64,000 bases of DNA from Curvibacter gracilis ATCC BAA-807 (lineage in GTDB: Bacteria; Pseudomonadota; Gammaproteobacteria; Burkholderiales; Burkholderiaceae_C): assembly GCF_000518645.1 (NCBI RefSeq), contig NZ_KI912466.1, forward strand, positions 183,792 through 247,791. Direction: 5' to 3'. The notes under the pieces are model-generated. The model saw only the letters and a list, made by a program, of their open reading frames with translations. It searched no databases and was not told the origin of the DNA. Position 1 is the stretch's first letter; the number at the start of each line of letters is the position of its first letter. Position numbers and translations under genes: made by a program. Shown here piece after piece: positions 26,512 through 35,897 of this stretch.

Positions 26512-27205
26512 CGCCCCTTGCCCGGCCCTGCCCAGCCCCGGCACGGCCGGCCTGCTGTCGCTGATCTGGCTGGCCTCGCCGGCCCTGCCGGTGGGCGGTT
26601 TCTCCTACTCCGAGGGGCTGGAGGCCGCGGTCGAATGGGCCGGGGTCAGCAGCGAAGCCACGGCCGCCGACTGGCTGCTGGACCAGTTGCACCTGGGCCT
26701 GGCCCGCGGGGACTTGGCCGTGCTGGCGGCCAGCGTGCAGGCACTGCGCGCCGACCGGCTGGACCGGGTGGCCGAACTCAACCAATGGGTGCTGCACACC
26801 CGCGAGACCAGCGAGTTGCGCCTGCAAAGCGTGCAGATGGGCCGCTCGCTGATCGACTGGCTGCGCAACCTGCAGCCCGCCCAGGCCGAACGCGTGCAAG
26901 GCCTGGGCCTGAGCTACCCGGTGGCCTTTGCCGCGGCGGCCGCGGGCAGCCCCGCCAGCACCGCCGACATCTGCGCCGCCTATGCCTTTGGCTGGTGCGA
27001 GAACATGAGCCAGACCGCCATCAAGGCCGTGCCCCTGGGCCAGAGCGCGGGCCAGCGCATCCTGGCCCGGCTGGCGGCCGAGATTCCGGCCGCCGTGGCC
27101 GGGGCCATGGCCCTGGACGATGCCGGCCGCCAGGCCTTCACCCCGCGGCTGGCCGTGCTGTCGGCCCGCCACGAAACCCAGTATTCCCGGCTTTTCAGAA
27201 GCTGA
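26495..27205 (+). CDS. ureF: Urease accessory protein UreF
   Basis: A 236-residue all-helical accessory protein that acts with UreD and UreG in nickel insertion. Typical segments are [24 protein letters not shown] near the start, [19 protein letters not shown] in the centre, and [22 protein letters not shown] toward the end. The ATG at 26495 sits inside the end of ureE (17-bp overlap), the usual translational coupling. ORF extension further upstream lies in the His-repeat DNA of ureE and is not coding in this frame. Confidence 0.95.
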   Translation: MGTGTDAPCPALPSPGTAGLLSLIWLASPALPVGGFSYSEGLEAAVEWAGVSSEATAADWLLDQLHLGLARGDLAVLAASVQALRADRLDRVAELNQWVLHTRETSELRLQSVQMGRSLIDWLRNLQPAQAERVQGLGLSYPVAFAAAAAGSPASTADICAAYAFGWCENMSQTAIKAVPLGQSAGQRILARLAAEIPAAVAGAMALDDAGRQAFTPRLAVLSARHETQYSRLFRS

Positions 27206-27225
27206 CCCTCCAACCGAGATCCCCC

Positions 27226-27873
27226 ATGAGCACCGCCCTGCACCACATCCCCGGCCGCACCAAGAAACTTCCGCCCCTGCGTGTGGGCATCGGTGGGCCC
27301 GTCGGCTCGGGCAAGACCACCTTGCTGGAGATGCTGTGCAAGGCCATGAGCCCGCATTACGACCTGATCGCCATCACCAACGACATCTACACCAAGGAAG
27401 ACCAGCGCCTGCTGACCGTGAGCGGCGCCCTGCCGGCCGAACGCATCCTGGGCGTGGAGACCGGCGGCTGCCCGCACACCGCCATCCGTGAAGACGCCTC
27501 GATCAACCTCGAAGCCATCGACCGCATGCTGGCGCAGTTCCCCGAGGCCGACGTGGTGTTTGTCGAGTCGGGCGGCGACAACCTGGCCGCCACCTTCAGC
27601 CCCGAACTCAGCGACCTGACGATCTACGTGATCGACGTGGCCGCGGGCGAGAAGATCCCGCGCAAGGGCGGCCCCGGCATCACCAAGAGCGACCTGTTCG
27701 TGATCAACAAGACCGACCTGGCCCCCCATGTGGGTGCCAATCTGGCGGTGATGGAAGCCGACACCCAGCGCATGCGCGGCAAGAAGCCCTATGTGATGAC
27801 CAACCTGAAAACCCTCAGCGGCCTGACCCAGGTGGTGGAATTCATCGAGACCAAGGGCATGCTCAAGGCCTGA
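27226..27873 (+). CDS. ureG: Urease accessory GTPase UreG
   Basis: SIMIBI-class GTPase of 215 residues that drives nickel transfer. Motifs are the P-loop [10 protein letters not shown] near 24-33, NDIYTKEDQ, the metal-binding ETGGCPHTA (Cys-Pro-His), [18 protein letters not shown] and the guanine-specificity NKTDL. The ATG at 27226 is 20 bp after ureF. It is the last gene of the cluster and is followed by a strong GC hairpin. Confidence 0.97.
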   Translation: MSTALHHIPGRTKKLPPLRVGIGGPVGSGKTTLLEMLCKAMSPHYDLIAITNDIYTKEDQRLLTVSGALPAERILGVETGGCPHTAIREDASINLEAIDRMLAQFPEADVVFVESGGDNLAATFSPELSDLTIYVIDVAAGEKIPRKGGPGITKSDLFVINKTDLAPHVGANLAVMEADTQRMRGKKPYVMTNLKTLSGLTQVVEFIETKGMLKA

Positions 27874-27937
27874 GCCCCCACCCCAGTGAGCGCCGGGTGA
27901 CACACCGCTGATCACCCTCCTGCCGCCGCCTGCACCG

Positions 27938-27961
27938 CCCCCGGCGGCGCCACGCCGGGGG
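27938..27961 (+). terminator. GC hairpin after the urease operon
   Basis: Perfect 9-bp stem (CCCCCGGCG / CGCCGGGGG) with a 6-base loop, 65 bp after the ureG stop, overlapping a second hairpin of GGCCCGC arms. It has no T-run, so intrinsic termination is only possible. The rest of 27874-28093 holds no gene. Confidence 0.45.
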
Positions 27962-28093
27962 CCCGCAGCGGGCCGAAACACCCTGAATTGCGGCCATCAA
28001 ATCCAGGCGTCGTGTCTAAGTGCTTGTTTTTGAACGCCTCTCCTGATAAGTTCGTAACAAATTGAACAATGCCCTTCAGGGGCGGGAGAGGCT

Positions 28094-28516
28094 ATGTACG
28101 TACGTTTGTTTGTTCTGATGGTGCTGGTGGCTTTCAGCTATTACGCCGGCGTGTCACCCAACACCCGGAACCACGGTTTCAACACGGTGGTGGCCTACTC
28201 GCTGCTGGTGTTCGGCCCGCTGCTCTACGTGCTGCCCACTTACGAGGCCTTCCGCAGCCGGCAACCCAAACGCCTGACGATCGCCTTGTTGAACATTTTT
28301 CTGGGCTGGACCGTGGTGGGCTGGGTGGCAGCCCTGGTGATGGCCGTGAAGAAGCCCGAGGTCGCGCTGCCTGATGGCGAAGAAAGCGGCTACTTCGACA
28401 GCGAACTGCTGGTGCGTGGCTTCTCCATCATCCCTTGCCCGAAATGCGGCGAGAAGGTGCGGGACGACGCCGTCAAGTGCAAGCACTGCGGCACCAGCCT
28501 GACGCCCGCCAACTGA
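28094..28516 (+). CDS. Superinfection-immunity (Imm)-like membrane protein fused to a zinc ribbon
   Basis: A 140-residue protein with three hydrophobic helices: MYVRLFVLMVLVAFSYYAG, then a segment near 35-52, then a third near 65-87. The third contains ALLNIFLGWTVVGWVAALVMA, close to the signature of the Imm_superinfect family named after phage T4 Imm. The C-terminus (about 113-135) is a short zinc ribbon, CPKCGEKVRDDAVKCKHCG. GGGAGAGG precedes the ATG. Chromosomal members of this family are common and are not demonstrated phage-defence proteins, so the role is open. It stands alone, convergent with the sensor kinase gene 3 bp away. Confidence 0.75.
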   Translation: MYVRLFVLMVLVAFSYYAGVSPNTRNHGFNTVVAYSLLVFGPLLYVLPTYEAFRSRQPKRLTIALLNIFLGWTVVGWVAALVMAVKKPEVALPDGEESGYFDSELLVRGFSIIPCPKCGEKVRDDAVKCKHCGTSLTPAN

Positions 28517-28519
28517 GGT

Positions 28520-29605
28520 TCAAGCCCCCCGGACCGGGGGCGCTCCCCGCCTCGGCAGCCGCACCACCGCCAGCAGGCCCCCCCCATCAGGCCGGTTGCG
28601 CAGCTGCAACTGGCCCTGGTGGCGCAGCGCGATGTCGCGCGCGATCGACAGCCCCAAACCCATGCCCCCACGGTGGCGCTGGGCGGCGCCCTCCAGGCGT
28701 ACAAAGGGCTGGAGCACGCGCTCCAACTCGGCCTCGGGCAGGCCCGGGCCATGGTCGCGCACCTCGATGCCGACCTCGCTGCCATCGTCCCAGAGAAAGA
28801 TCTCGGCCTGCACGCCGTAGCGGATCGCATTGCCCAGCAGGTTGCCCAGGCAACGCCGCAAGGCCAGCGGCTGCACCAGCAAGGCCCCGGCCCGCCCATG
28901 CACCGGCACCCAGTGCCCGCAGGCCTGCTGGTCGTCGGCCAGGCTGTCGACCAGGGCCTTGATGTCCATCCACACGGGCGGCTCAGGGGCGGCCACGCCG
29001 CGCAGGTGGTCCAGCGTGGTGGTGATCAAGGCGTCCATCTCGGCAATGTCGCGCCGGAACAGGCTGCGGTCGGCCGCATCGTGCAGGCGCTCGGCGCGCA
29101 GGCGCAGCCGGGTGAGCGGGGTGCGCAGATCGTGCGACACCGAGGCCACCACCCGGTCGCGCTCCTGCAGGCGCTGCTGCAAGGTGGTCTGCAACTGATT
29201 GAAGACCCGGCTGGCCTCCCGGAACTCGGTGCTGCCGTCCTCCGGCAAGGGGGGGCGCTCCAGCCCCTGGCCCATGGCCCGGGCGGCCAACACCAGGCGC
29301 TCGATCGGGGCGGCACAGCAGCGCGCCCCCACCCAGGCCGCCAACACGGCGGCCAGCAGCCCCAGCGCCCACTCCAGCGCCCCCTGCCAGGACAGCGGTG
29401 CCGCCCCCCACGGCCCAGGCCCCTCCAGATCGAACACCCAGGCGTGCAAAGCCAGCAGCAAAGGCCCCAGCAGCAACTGCCCCACCACCGCCATGCCCAC
29501 CATCACCCAGGCCAGGCGGCCGAACAGCGAGGCCGGCAGGCAGCGCCTGAGGCGGGCCCGCCAGCGCGACGGCTGCAAAAAGGGCTGGAACACGAGGGTG
29601 AACAT
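28520..29605 (-). CDS. EnvZ-type membrane sensor histidine kinase
   Basis: A 361-residue kinase with two membrane helices (about 28-55 and 75-95) bracketing a short periplasmic loop of only about 25 residues. A HAMP-like linker follows, then the H-box SVSHDLRTPLTRLRLR (His near 155), an N-box CLGNLLGNAIRYG, DHGPGLPE and GGMGLGLSIARDIA. The minimal periplasmic loop argues against a large ligand-binding sensor and suggests membrane or intracellular sensing. It lies 24 bp downstream of its OmpR-type regulator on the same strand. Confidence 0.9.
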   Translation of the reverse strand: MFTLVFQPFLQPSRWRARLRRCLPASLFGRLAWVMVGMAVVGQLLLGPLLLALHAWVFDLEGPGPWGAAPLSWQGALEWALGLLAAVLAAWVGARCCAAPIERLVLAARAMGQGLERPPLPEDGSTEFREASRVFNQLQTTLQQRLQERDRVVASVSHDLRTPLTRLRLRAERLHDAADRSLFRRDIAEMDALITTTLDHLRGVAAPEPPVWMDIKALVDSLADDQQACGHWVPVHGRAGALLVQPLALRRCLGNLLGNAIRYGVQAEIFLWDDGSEVGIEVRDHGPGLPEAELERVLQPFVRLEGAAQRHRGGMGLGLSIARDIALRHQGQLQLRNRPDGGGLLAVVRLPRRGAPPVRGA

Positions 29606-29629
29606 GGCGCGCCTGTGGGAGGGGTGGGC

Positions 29630-30355
29630 TCAGGGCTGCCAGCCCATGCGGCCCTGCACATTGCGCACGTTGAACAGGTAGCCCGCCCCGCGCACGGTCT
29701 TGATGAAACGCGGCTCGCGCGGGTCATCCCCCAGCTTCTGACGCAGGCGCGACACCAGCAGGTCGATGCTGCGCTCGAACACCTCCATCGAGCGCCCCCG
29801 CGCGTCCTCCATCAACTGATCCCGGCTGCAGATGCGCCGCGGCATCGACAAAAAGGTGCACAGCAGCCTGAATTCGGCATTCGACAAGGGCGTGACCACC
29901 CCCTCGGGCGTGATCAGATGGCGTGCCATGCGGTGCAGCTGCCAGCCGTCAAAGTGCACCACCTCGGACTCCTCGGGCGGTGGCGCCTGGCCGCTGGTGA
30001 TGCGGCGCAACACGGTCTGGATGCGGGCCACCAGCTCACGCGGCTCGAAGGGCTTGCTCATGTAATCGTCGGCCCCCATCTCGAGCCCGATCACGCGGTC
30101 GTAGGGGTCACCCCGGGCGGTGAGCATGATGATCGGGATGCGCGAACGCGCGCGCAACTCGCGCGCGAGGGCCAGGCCATCAGTGCCGGGCAGCATCACG
30201 TCCAGCACCACCAGATCGACAGGCTGCGCCGCCAACACCATGCGCATGGTGTCGGCATCGCGCGCCGTGTGGGCCGTGAAACCGAAGCGCGACAGGTATT
30301 GGGCCAGCAGTTGGGTGATGTCTGCATCATCGTCCACCACGAGGATGTGTTGCAT
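29630..30355 (-). CDS. OmpR-family response regulator
   Basis: A 241-residue regulator. The receiver has VVDDDADI, phospho-Asp in LVVLDVMLPGTDG near residue 52, and the switch Lys in YMSKPFEPRE. The winged helix (about 140-235) includes LSNAEFRLLCTFL, RSIDLLVSRLRQKLG and IKTVRGAGYLF, the OmpR/PhoB signature. The ATG at 30355 fits the family N-terminus; an ORF extension to 30400 does not. It is the first gene of a two-gene operon with the kinase. An 18-bp palindrome lies 107 bp upstream. Confidence 0.93.
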   Translation of the reverse strand: MQHILVVDDDADITQLLAQYLSRFGFTAHTARDADTMRMVLAAQPVDLVVLDVMLPGTDGLALARELRARSRIPIIMLTARGDPYDRVIGLEMGADDYMSKPFEPRELVARIQTVLRRITSGQAPPPEESEVVHFDGWQLHRMARHLITPEGVVTPLSNAEFRLLCTFLSMPRRICSRDQLMEDARGRSMEVFERSIDLLVSRLRQKLGDDPREPRFIKTVRGAGYLFNVRNVQGRMGWQP

Positions 30356-30461
30356 GGGCAATCGAGAGCGAAAGACGCCGAAGTCTACGCACCGCCACAC
30401 CCCTCAAAGCCACTCAAATAGGCCCTGAATACCCCGCTGTTCCCGCCTTAGAAACGTGGTT

Positions 30462-30479
30462 TGTAAGCATCTGCTTACA
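30462..30479. promoter_or_regulatory. 18-bp palindrome between response-regulator gene and tRNA-Ser
   Basis: TGTAAGCA and TGCTTACA are perfect complements separated by TC. It lies 107 bp upstream of the OmpR-type regulator gene and 140 bp before the tRNA. A TGTAA..TTACA core resembles sites of some CusR/RstA-type regulators, so autoregulation is plausible but unproven. Confidence 0.45.
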
Positions 30480-30619
30480 GTCCTGACATACCCCGCGTAC
30501 CGCAGGCGCGGACAGTTGAAAGACCTGTGTCTGGCCGATTCACAGACCGGCCTCGGTACCTGCCAAGCGCCCTCCCCAGCCCAAATCGCCCCCCAAGGCC
30601 GGCTACAATGCGCGGCGAA

Positions 30620-30707
30620 GGAAGTGTGGCAGAGTGGTCGATTGCACCGGTCTTGAAAACCGGCGGCCCGAAAGGGTCCGTGAGTTCGAATCTCACCGCT
30701 TCCGCCA
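30620..30707 (+). tRNA. tRNA-Ser (UGA anticodon)
   Basis: Complete class II tRNA of 88 nt with encoded CCA. The acceptor stem GGAAGTG pairs with CGCTTCC (one G-U). The anticodon stem CCGGT/ACCGG encloses loop CTTGAAA, giving anticodon TGA. A long variable arm (GGCGGCCCGAAAGGGTCC region) and the T-loop GTTCGAATC are present. Confidence 0.97.
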
Positions 30708-30713
30708 GTTACC

Positions 30714-30750
30714 CGCCCAAGTTGTTTCGGCAACTTGGGCGTTTTCTTTT
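30714..30750 (+). terminator. Rho-independent terminator of tRNA-Ser
   Basis: Perfect 11-bp stem (CGCCCAAGTTG / CAACTTGGGCG) around a 6-base loop, followed by TTTTCTTTT, seven bases after the tRNA 3' end. Confidence 0.92.
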
Positions 30751-30881
30751 GGGATCAGCCAAATAGGCCTCGGCCAGCCGGGGCCCCACCCGTGCGACAG
30801 AGCACCCGTGGGACAGGGGCAGCATCCGCTCCGACCGTCTGGGCCCCGTACCTCTGTGCCCCGTCCCTCAGCGCCCTCCCC

Positions 30882-33074
30882 TCAAGCCAGCCCATACCCC
30901 GCGTGCGAGAACGGCGTCTGGCGCAGGCGCTCGCCCGTGGCCTTGGCAATGGCGTTGGCCACGGCTGCGCTCATGGGGGCGTAGGGGGGCTCGCCCATGC
31001 CGCCCCAGACCTCACCCCCGGTGGGCACCAGGATGGGGATGATCTGCGGCGTCTGGCGCAGCTGCAGCAGCGGGTAGTCGGCCAGGTTGGCCTGTTGCAC
31101 GCGGCCGTCGCGCAGGTTGATCTCGCTCATGAACAGGGTGGTCAGCGCGTAGATCACATTGCCTTCGATCTGGGCGCGGGCCGAGTCGATGTTGGCCACA
31201 TGGCCGGGGTCGACCGCCACCCAGACCTTGTGCACGGTGACCACCTTCTGTGCCGACACCGACAGCTCGACCACCGCTGCGGCGTAGCTGCCGTAGGCGT
31301 CCTGCACGGCCAGGCCCTGCGCCCGGCCCTTGGCCAAGGGCTGACCCCATTTGGCAGCACTGGCCACGGCCTGCAGCACCTTGCGGTCGCGGCTGTCGGG
31401 GGGCAGCAGGTCCAGGCGGCCTTGCAGAGGGTCTTTGCCGGCGGCGGCCAGCACCTCGTCCAGAAAGCATTCGCGGGCAAACGGGTTCTGTGAATGGAAG
31501 ACCGAGCGCCAGAAGCCCACCGGCACGTTGATGTCGCACAGGCCGTGGCGCACGTCCAGGGCCGGCACCTGGTAGGGCATGTCGTGAAAGGATTCGCCGG
31601 CCTGGAAGTCCTGCCCGTTCTTCAGGGCCTCGGGGCGGATGGCCGCGACGATGGATTGCGAGGCCAGCAGTGCCTGCCAGGCCACCAGTTGGCCGCCCGC
31701 ATCGAGCACCGCGCGCTGGCGGTACAGGGCGGCCGGGCGGTAGAAGTCGTGCTGCATGTCTTCCTCACGGCTCCAGAGCAGCTTGACCGGCACACCGGGC
31801 AGGGCCTGGGCGATCTGCACCGATTGGCGCACAAAGTCCTGAAAGCCCCCGCGCCGACCGAAGCCGCCACCCAGGTAGGGGCGGTGCACCTTCACCTGCT
31901 GCACCGGCAGGCCGGCGGTCTTGGCCGCCACCGCCAGCGTGGCCTCGGCGTTCTGCGTGGGGGCCCAGACCTCCAGCGTGTCGCCCTGCAGCAGGCTGGT
32001 GCAGTTCTGCGGCTCGAGGGTGAAGTGGCTCAGGTAGGGCACAAAGTACTCAGCCTCCAGCACCTTGCCGGCCCCCGCCTCGGCCTGGGCCTTGGCAAAG
32101 TCGCCCACTTGCCGCAGGGGCCGCGCGGCCTGGGTGCCGGCCTCCAGCAGCTTGCGCACGGCGGCGTCATCGAGTTTGTCCTGGCCCTTGTAGTCCCAGG
32201 CGATCTTGAGGGCCTTGGCGGCCTGCTGGGCGCGCCACCAGTTGTCGGCCACCACGGCCACGAAGTCGGGGCCCGTGACCACCTTCTTCACGCCGCGGCG
32301 GTTCTTGACGGCGCCGTCGTCCACGCTGGCGGGTGCGCCGCCGAACACCGGGCATTGCACGATGGCGGCGTACAGCATGCCGGGCAGGCGCACATCGATG
32401 CCGAACACCGCGCTGCCGTTGACCTTGGCGGGGATGTCCAGGCGCGGGATGGGCTTGCCGATCAGGCCCCATTCCGAGGGTGCCTTGAGCTTGACCGACT
32501 CGGGCACCGGCTGCCGGGCCGCCTGGGCGGCCAGGGCGCCATAGCTGAGGCTGCGCTGGCTGGCCGGGTGGCTCACGCGGCCGGCCTTGGCCACCACCTC
32601 GGTGATGGGCACGCCCCACTGTTGGGCGGCCGCCGCCTTGAGCATCTCGCGGGCCACGGCGCCGGCCTTGCGCATCACGGCCTGCGAATCGCGGGTGCCA
32701 CGGCTGCCGCCGGTGGCAAAGGTCACGTACACCTTGTTGCGGGCCAGGTGCTCGCTGACCGAGGCGAACTCCATGCGCACATCAGCCCATTGGCACTCAA
32801 GCTCTTCGGCCAGCATCATCGGCAGGCTGGTGCTGGTGCCCTGGCCCATTTCGGCGCGGGCCACTTCGCAGATGACCTGGTTGTCGGGTGTGATGCGGAT
32901 CCAGGCGTTGATGTCGACGGCGTCCGAGGGGGCCGGGCCGGCCTTTTGCGCCATCGCGGGCAGGTGAAAGCCCAGTGCGAAGCCCGTGGCGGCTGCCGCA
33001 CCGGCCTTGAGAAAACTGCGGCGCGAAGCGGGCAGCACGTCAGACGGGTTGGGGGGGAGGATGGGGGTGTTCAT
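30882..33074 (-). CDS. Molybdopterin-binding subunit of a xanthine-oxidase-family dehydrogenase (IorB-like)
   Basis: Large subunit (730 residues) of a periplasmic hydroxylase/dehydrogenase of the isoquinoline 1-oxidoreductase/aldehyde oxidoreductase class. A Tat signal (SRRSFLKAGAAAATG) directs export with folded cofactor. Mo-domain segments include RAEMGQGTSTSLPMMLAEEL near 75-95, the GGGFGRRGG loop near 400 and the C-terminal GGMGEPPYAP, whose Glu is the catalytic base position. The ATG at 33074 gives the Tat signal; the frame is open upstream into the small-subunit gene. Electrons would pass to the adjacent 2Fe-2S subunit and onward; no cytochrome subunit is adjacent. Substrate is unknown. 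Confidence 0.9.
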   Translation of the reverse strand: MNTPILPPNPSDVLPASRRSFLKAGAAAATGFALGFHLPAMAQKAGPAPSDAVDINAWIRITPDNQVICEVARAEMGQGTSTSLPMMLAEELECQWADVRMEFASVSEHLARNKVYVTFATGGSRGTRDSQAVMRKAGAVAREMLKAAAAQQWGVPITEVVAKAGRVSHPASQRSLSYGALAAQAARQPVPESVKLKAPSEWGLIGKPIPRLDIPAKVNGSAVFGIDVRLPGMLYAAIVQCPVFGGAPASVDDGAVKNRRGVKKVVTGPDFVAVVADNWWRAQQAAKALKIAWDYKGQDKLDDAAVRKLLEAGTQAARPLRQVGDFAKAQAEAGAGKVLEAEYFVPYLSHFTLEPQNCTSLLQGDTLEVWAPTQNAEATLAVAAKTAGLPVQQVKVHRPYLGGGFGRRGGFQDFVRQSVQIAQALPGVPVKLLWSREEDMQHDFYRPAALYRQRAVLDAGGQLVAWQALLASQSIVAAIRPEALKNGQDFQAGESFHDMPYQVPALDVRHGLCDINVPVGFWRSVFHSQNPFARECFLDEVLAAAGKDPLQGRLDLLPPDSRDRKVLQAVASAAKWGQPLAKGRAQGLAVQDAYGSYAAAVVELSVSAQKVVTVHKVWVAVDPGHVANIDSARAQIEGNVIYALTTLFMSEINLRDGRVQQANLADYPLLQLRQTPQIIPILVPTGGEVWGGMGEPPYAPMSAAVANAIAKATGERLRQTPFSHAGYGLA

Positions 33075-33084
33075 GCCGACCTCC

Positions 33085-33537
33085 TCAAGCGCGGGCCTTG
33101 CCCAGTTGGGCGGCCTCGTGGATGGCCGCCTTGATGCGGGGGTAGGTGCCGCAGCGGCACAGGTTGGTGATGGCGGCGTCGATGTCGGCATCGGTGGGGC
33201 GCGGCTTGCGCGCCAGCAAGGCGGTGGCGGCCATCAACATGCCCGACTGGCAGTAGCCGCACTGCGGCACCTGCTTGGCGATCCAGGCCTTTTGCAGGGC
33301 CGAGGTGCCGCGCAAGCCCTCGATGGTGGTGATCTTGCGGCCCACGGCGGCGCTGGCCGGCAGGCTGCAAGAGCGCACGGGCTCGCCATCGAGCAGCACG
33401 GTGCAGGCCCCGCACATGGCCACGCCACAGCCGAACTTGGTCCCGGTGAGGCCGGCCTCGTCCCGAATGGCCCATAGCAAGGGCATGTCGGTTTCGATGT
33501 CTAAAGACACGGTTTTGCCATTCAAGGTGAGCTGCAT
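33085..33537 (-). CDS. 2Fe-2S subunit of a xanthine-oxidase-family dehydrogenase (IorA-like)
   Basis: A 150-residue small subunit with two [2Fe-2S] clusters. The N-terminal plant-ferredoxin cluster motif is [19 protein letters not shown] followed by RSCSLPAS; the C-terminal helical cluster uses QCGYCQSGM and NLCRCGTY. It is the first gene of a two-gene operon, 10 bp ahead of the Mo subunit. The ATG at 33537 is the family start; upstream extension to 33615 is not similar. The upstream 33538-33738 stretch shows no gene. Confidence 0.94.
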   Translation of the reverse strand: MQLTLNGKTVSLDIETDMPLLWAIRDEAGLTGTKFGCGVAMCGACTVLLDGEPVRSCSLPASAAVGRKITTIEGLRGTSALQKAWIAKQVPQCGYCQSGMLMAATALLARKPRPTDADIDAAITNLCRCGTYPRIKAAIHEAAQLGKARA

Positions 33538-33738
33538 GGAAAGCCTTTCTGTGGAGGTGTGCGGGGGCGTGGCAGACCGGGCCAGCAAGCGGCCTGGCAG
33601 ACCAGCGCCATGCATTGTGATCAGGCCATGATTCGCGGATCAGGGCGAGAGGGGATTCCCCCTGCGGGCCACTCTGGTTCAGGGCCTCACGGGGCAAAGC
33701 CACAGAGGGCCACGACCAGGGATGCAGGGCGGAAAGGG

Positions 33739-33831
33739 CGGAAAGCAGCAGGAGTCGAACCTACCCAGGAGCGGCTGACGCCCCTGACCGGGTTTGAAGC
33801 CCGGGCACACCACCGGGTGTGTATGCCTTCC
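33739..33831 (-). tRNA. selC: Selenocysteine tRNA, tRNA-Sec (UCA anticodon)
   Basis: The 93-nt RNA has the unusual tRNA-Sec geometry: an 8-bp acceptor stem (GGAAGGCA pairing TGCTTTCC with one G-U), a 6-bp D-stem with a tight 4-base loop (CACACC-CGGT-GGTGTG), anticodon stem CCGGG/CCCGG with loop CTTCAAA (anticodon TCA), a long variable arm and the T-loop TTCGACT. The discriminator is G. The genome continues CCC rather than CCA, so the 3' CCA must be completed enzymatically. It lies 106 bp behind selB on the same strand. Confidence 0.96.
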
Positions 33832-33937
33832 AGAACCGCAGGCCGCCGGGTGGCCGGCCTGGGTCAGAAATGGAGGCCCTGCCGCAGCGCAGGGCCGGTG
33901 CAGGGTGGCTGGATTCTACCGGTGCCCTGCCCTGCTT

Positions 33938-35890
33938 TCAGGCCACCGGGGCTTGTGTTGTGGGCAGGGGGCTGACCTGCCAATGCGCGTCGGGGCGCAG
34001 CAGGTGGGCGTCGCGCACGCGGCGGGTGTAGCCCACGCGGTCGAAGAACTCCAGGATCTGGATGGCGCGCTTGCGGCCCAGGCCGGTGGCGTCGCGAAAG
34101 GTGGCGGCCTCGACCAGGCCCTGGGGCTGTTCGGCGGCCAGGCGCGCCACCAGGGCGGCCAGCTCGTCCATGGCGCTGGCGGCGTAGAACAGGTCTTTCA
34201 CCACCTGGAACACCAGCCCCTGGCGGGCCTGTTTGCGCAGCAGTTGGCGCACCCCTTCTTCGGTGTCGTGGTGGTCACGGGCCAGGTCACGCACCCAGGG
34301 CGGGTCGTAGCGGCCGGCCTGCAGGCTGCCCTGCACTTGTTGCCACAAGGTCTGCTCGGCGGCACTCAGTTGCACGCGGTGGCCGGGCAGGTGCAGCCAG
34401 GCCCCCGTCTGGGCGATCTGCTGCTCGCCCAGCAAGGTGTCGATGAGGCCGCGCCACAAGGCCTCGTGCTGGGGCTGCGCCAGGCCCGGCAGGGCCATGC
34501 GGCGCAGGCGCGCGGCGTTGAGCCCCGGCTCGTCGGGGTTCTTGTCATGAAACTGGGTCAGGCGGGCCAGCACCTGTTCGCGCAGGGGCTGCCAGCGCAC
34601 GGGGTCGATCAGCAAGGCGTCGTCCGCCCCCAGGGGGATGGCGATGGCCAGGTCCTCCAGTTCGGTGGGCGCCAGCGCCCGGCCCAGCAGGCGCTGCAGC
34701 TGCGAACGCGGCAGGCCCAGCGCGGCGCTGGCGATCAGGGGGCGCGCATCGCCTGTGCTGACCAAGGCTTCGAGGGCGTCCAGCGTGGCCGTGCGCTCGG
34801 GACTGCGGCGTTTGCGCTCGGGGGCCTCGGGGTCGAGCACCCAGCCGCCGGCAATGGTGCGGCTGGCCTGGGCATTGCGCAAGATCAGGCGGTCGCCGGG
34901 CAGCGCAAACACGGGCGCATCGAGCACCAGCTGGGCGCGCACCTCGGTGCCGGGCTCGATGCGCTCGCCCTGCAGCAAAGCCACATGGGCCGTGAGGTGG
35001 GCGGTGCCCAGGTGCAGGTGCACGGGGGCCCATTGGGCCAGGGCCGGGGCGTCGGGCAGCAGGCGCAGGTGCACGGCTATGCGTCGGCTGGCCTGCAGGG
35101 CGCGTGGGTCGGCGATCCAGTCGCCGCGGCGGATGTCGTCTTTGCCGATGCCCACCAGGTTGAGGGCGCAGCGCTGGCCCGCATGGCCTTCGGGCCGGTT
35201 CTGGTTCTGGGCGTGCAGGCTGCGCAGGCGCACGCTCTGGCCGCTGGCCGAGTGCTGCAGGGTGTCGCCCACCTGCACCTGGCCGCCGAACACGGTGCCG
35301 GTGACCACGGTGCCCTGGCCGGCCAGGGTGAAGACCCGGTCCACCGCCAGCCGGAACAGGCCGTGCCGCGGCCGGGCCGGCGCCGCCTGGGCCAGCGTGT
35401 GCAGGTGCTGGCGCAAGACGGCCACGCCCGGGTCATCAGGCTGCTGGGCCGCGGTTTCGAACACCGGGGCACCGGCCAGCGGGGTGGGCGCCAGCAGCGC
35501 GGCGATGTCGGCCCGCACCTGGGCACGGCGTTCGGGGCTGGCGCGGTCGGCCTTGCTCAGGGCCACGGTGGCCTGGCGCACGCCCAGCAGCAGCACGATG
35601 TCGAGGTGCTCACGGGTCTGCGGCATCAGGCCGTCGTCGGCGGCCACCACCAGCAGGGCATGGTCGATGCCCACAGCGCCGGCGGCCATGGTGTGCACAA
35701 AGCGTTCGTGGCCGGGCACGTCGATGAGGCCCAGCACCTCGCCATCGGGCAGCGGGGTGTAGGCATAACCGAGTTCGATCGAGATGCCGCGCTCTTTTTC
35801 TTCCTTGAGGCGGTCGGTGTCCACGCCGGTGAGAGCGCGCACCAGGGTGGTCTTGCCGTGGTCGATGTGGCCTGCGGTACCGATGATCAT
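33938..35890 (-). CDS. selB: Selenocysteine-specific elongation factor SelB
   Basis: Brings selenocysteinyl-tRNA to UGA codons by binding GTP and the SECIS hairpin. The 650-residue protein begins [22 protein letters not shown], with switch [10 protein letters not shown], and SKAD in place of the common NKAD. Translation-factor domains II and III follow ([21 protein letters not shown]). Four winged-helix repeats occupy the C-terminal part (about 385-640), ending with the RNA-binding module [27 protein letters not shown]. It starts 7 bp after selA. Confidence 0.97.
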   Translation of the reverse strand: MIIGTAGHIDHGKTTLVRALTGVDTDRLKEEKERGISIELGYAYTPLPDGEVLGLIDVPGHERFVHTMAAGAVGIDHALLVVAADDGLMPQTREHLDIVLLLGVRQATVALSKADRASPERRAQVRADIAALLAPTPLAGAPVFETAAQQPDDPGVAVLRQHLHTLAQAAPARPRHGLFRLAVDRVFTLAGQGTVVTGTVFGGQVQVGDTLQHSASGQSVRLRSLHAQNQNRPEGHAGQRCALNLVGIGKDDIRRGDWIADPRALQASRRIAVHLRLLPDAPALAQWAPVHLHLGTAHLTAHVALLQGERIEPGTEVRAQLVLDAPVFALPGDRLILRNAQASRTIAGGWVLDPEAPERKRRSPERTATLDALEALVSTGDARPLIASAALGLPRSQLQRLLGRALAPTELEDLAIAIPLGADDALLIDPVRWQPLREQVLARLTQFHDKNPDEPGLNAARLRRMALPGLAQPQHEALWRGLIDTLLGEQQIAQTGAWLHLPGHRVQLSAAEQTLWQQVQGSLQAGRYDPPWVRDLARDHHDTEEGVRQLLRKQARQGLVFQVVKDLFYAASAMDELAALVARLAAEQPQGLVEAATFRDATGLGRKRAIQILEFFDRVGYTRRVRDAHLLRPDAHWQVSPLPTTQAPVA

Positions 35891-35897
35891 GGGCGGC

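Noticed and set aside
33640-33670. Short GGGGA/TCCCC hairpin as terminator of the tRNA-Sec or oxidoreductase operon
   Set aside because: The stem is only 4-5 bp with almost no loop and no T-tract.
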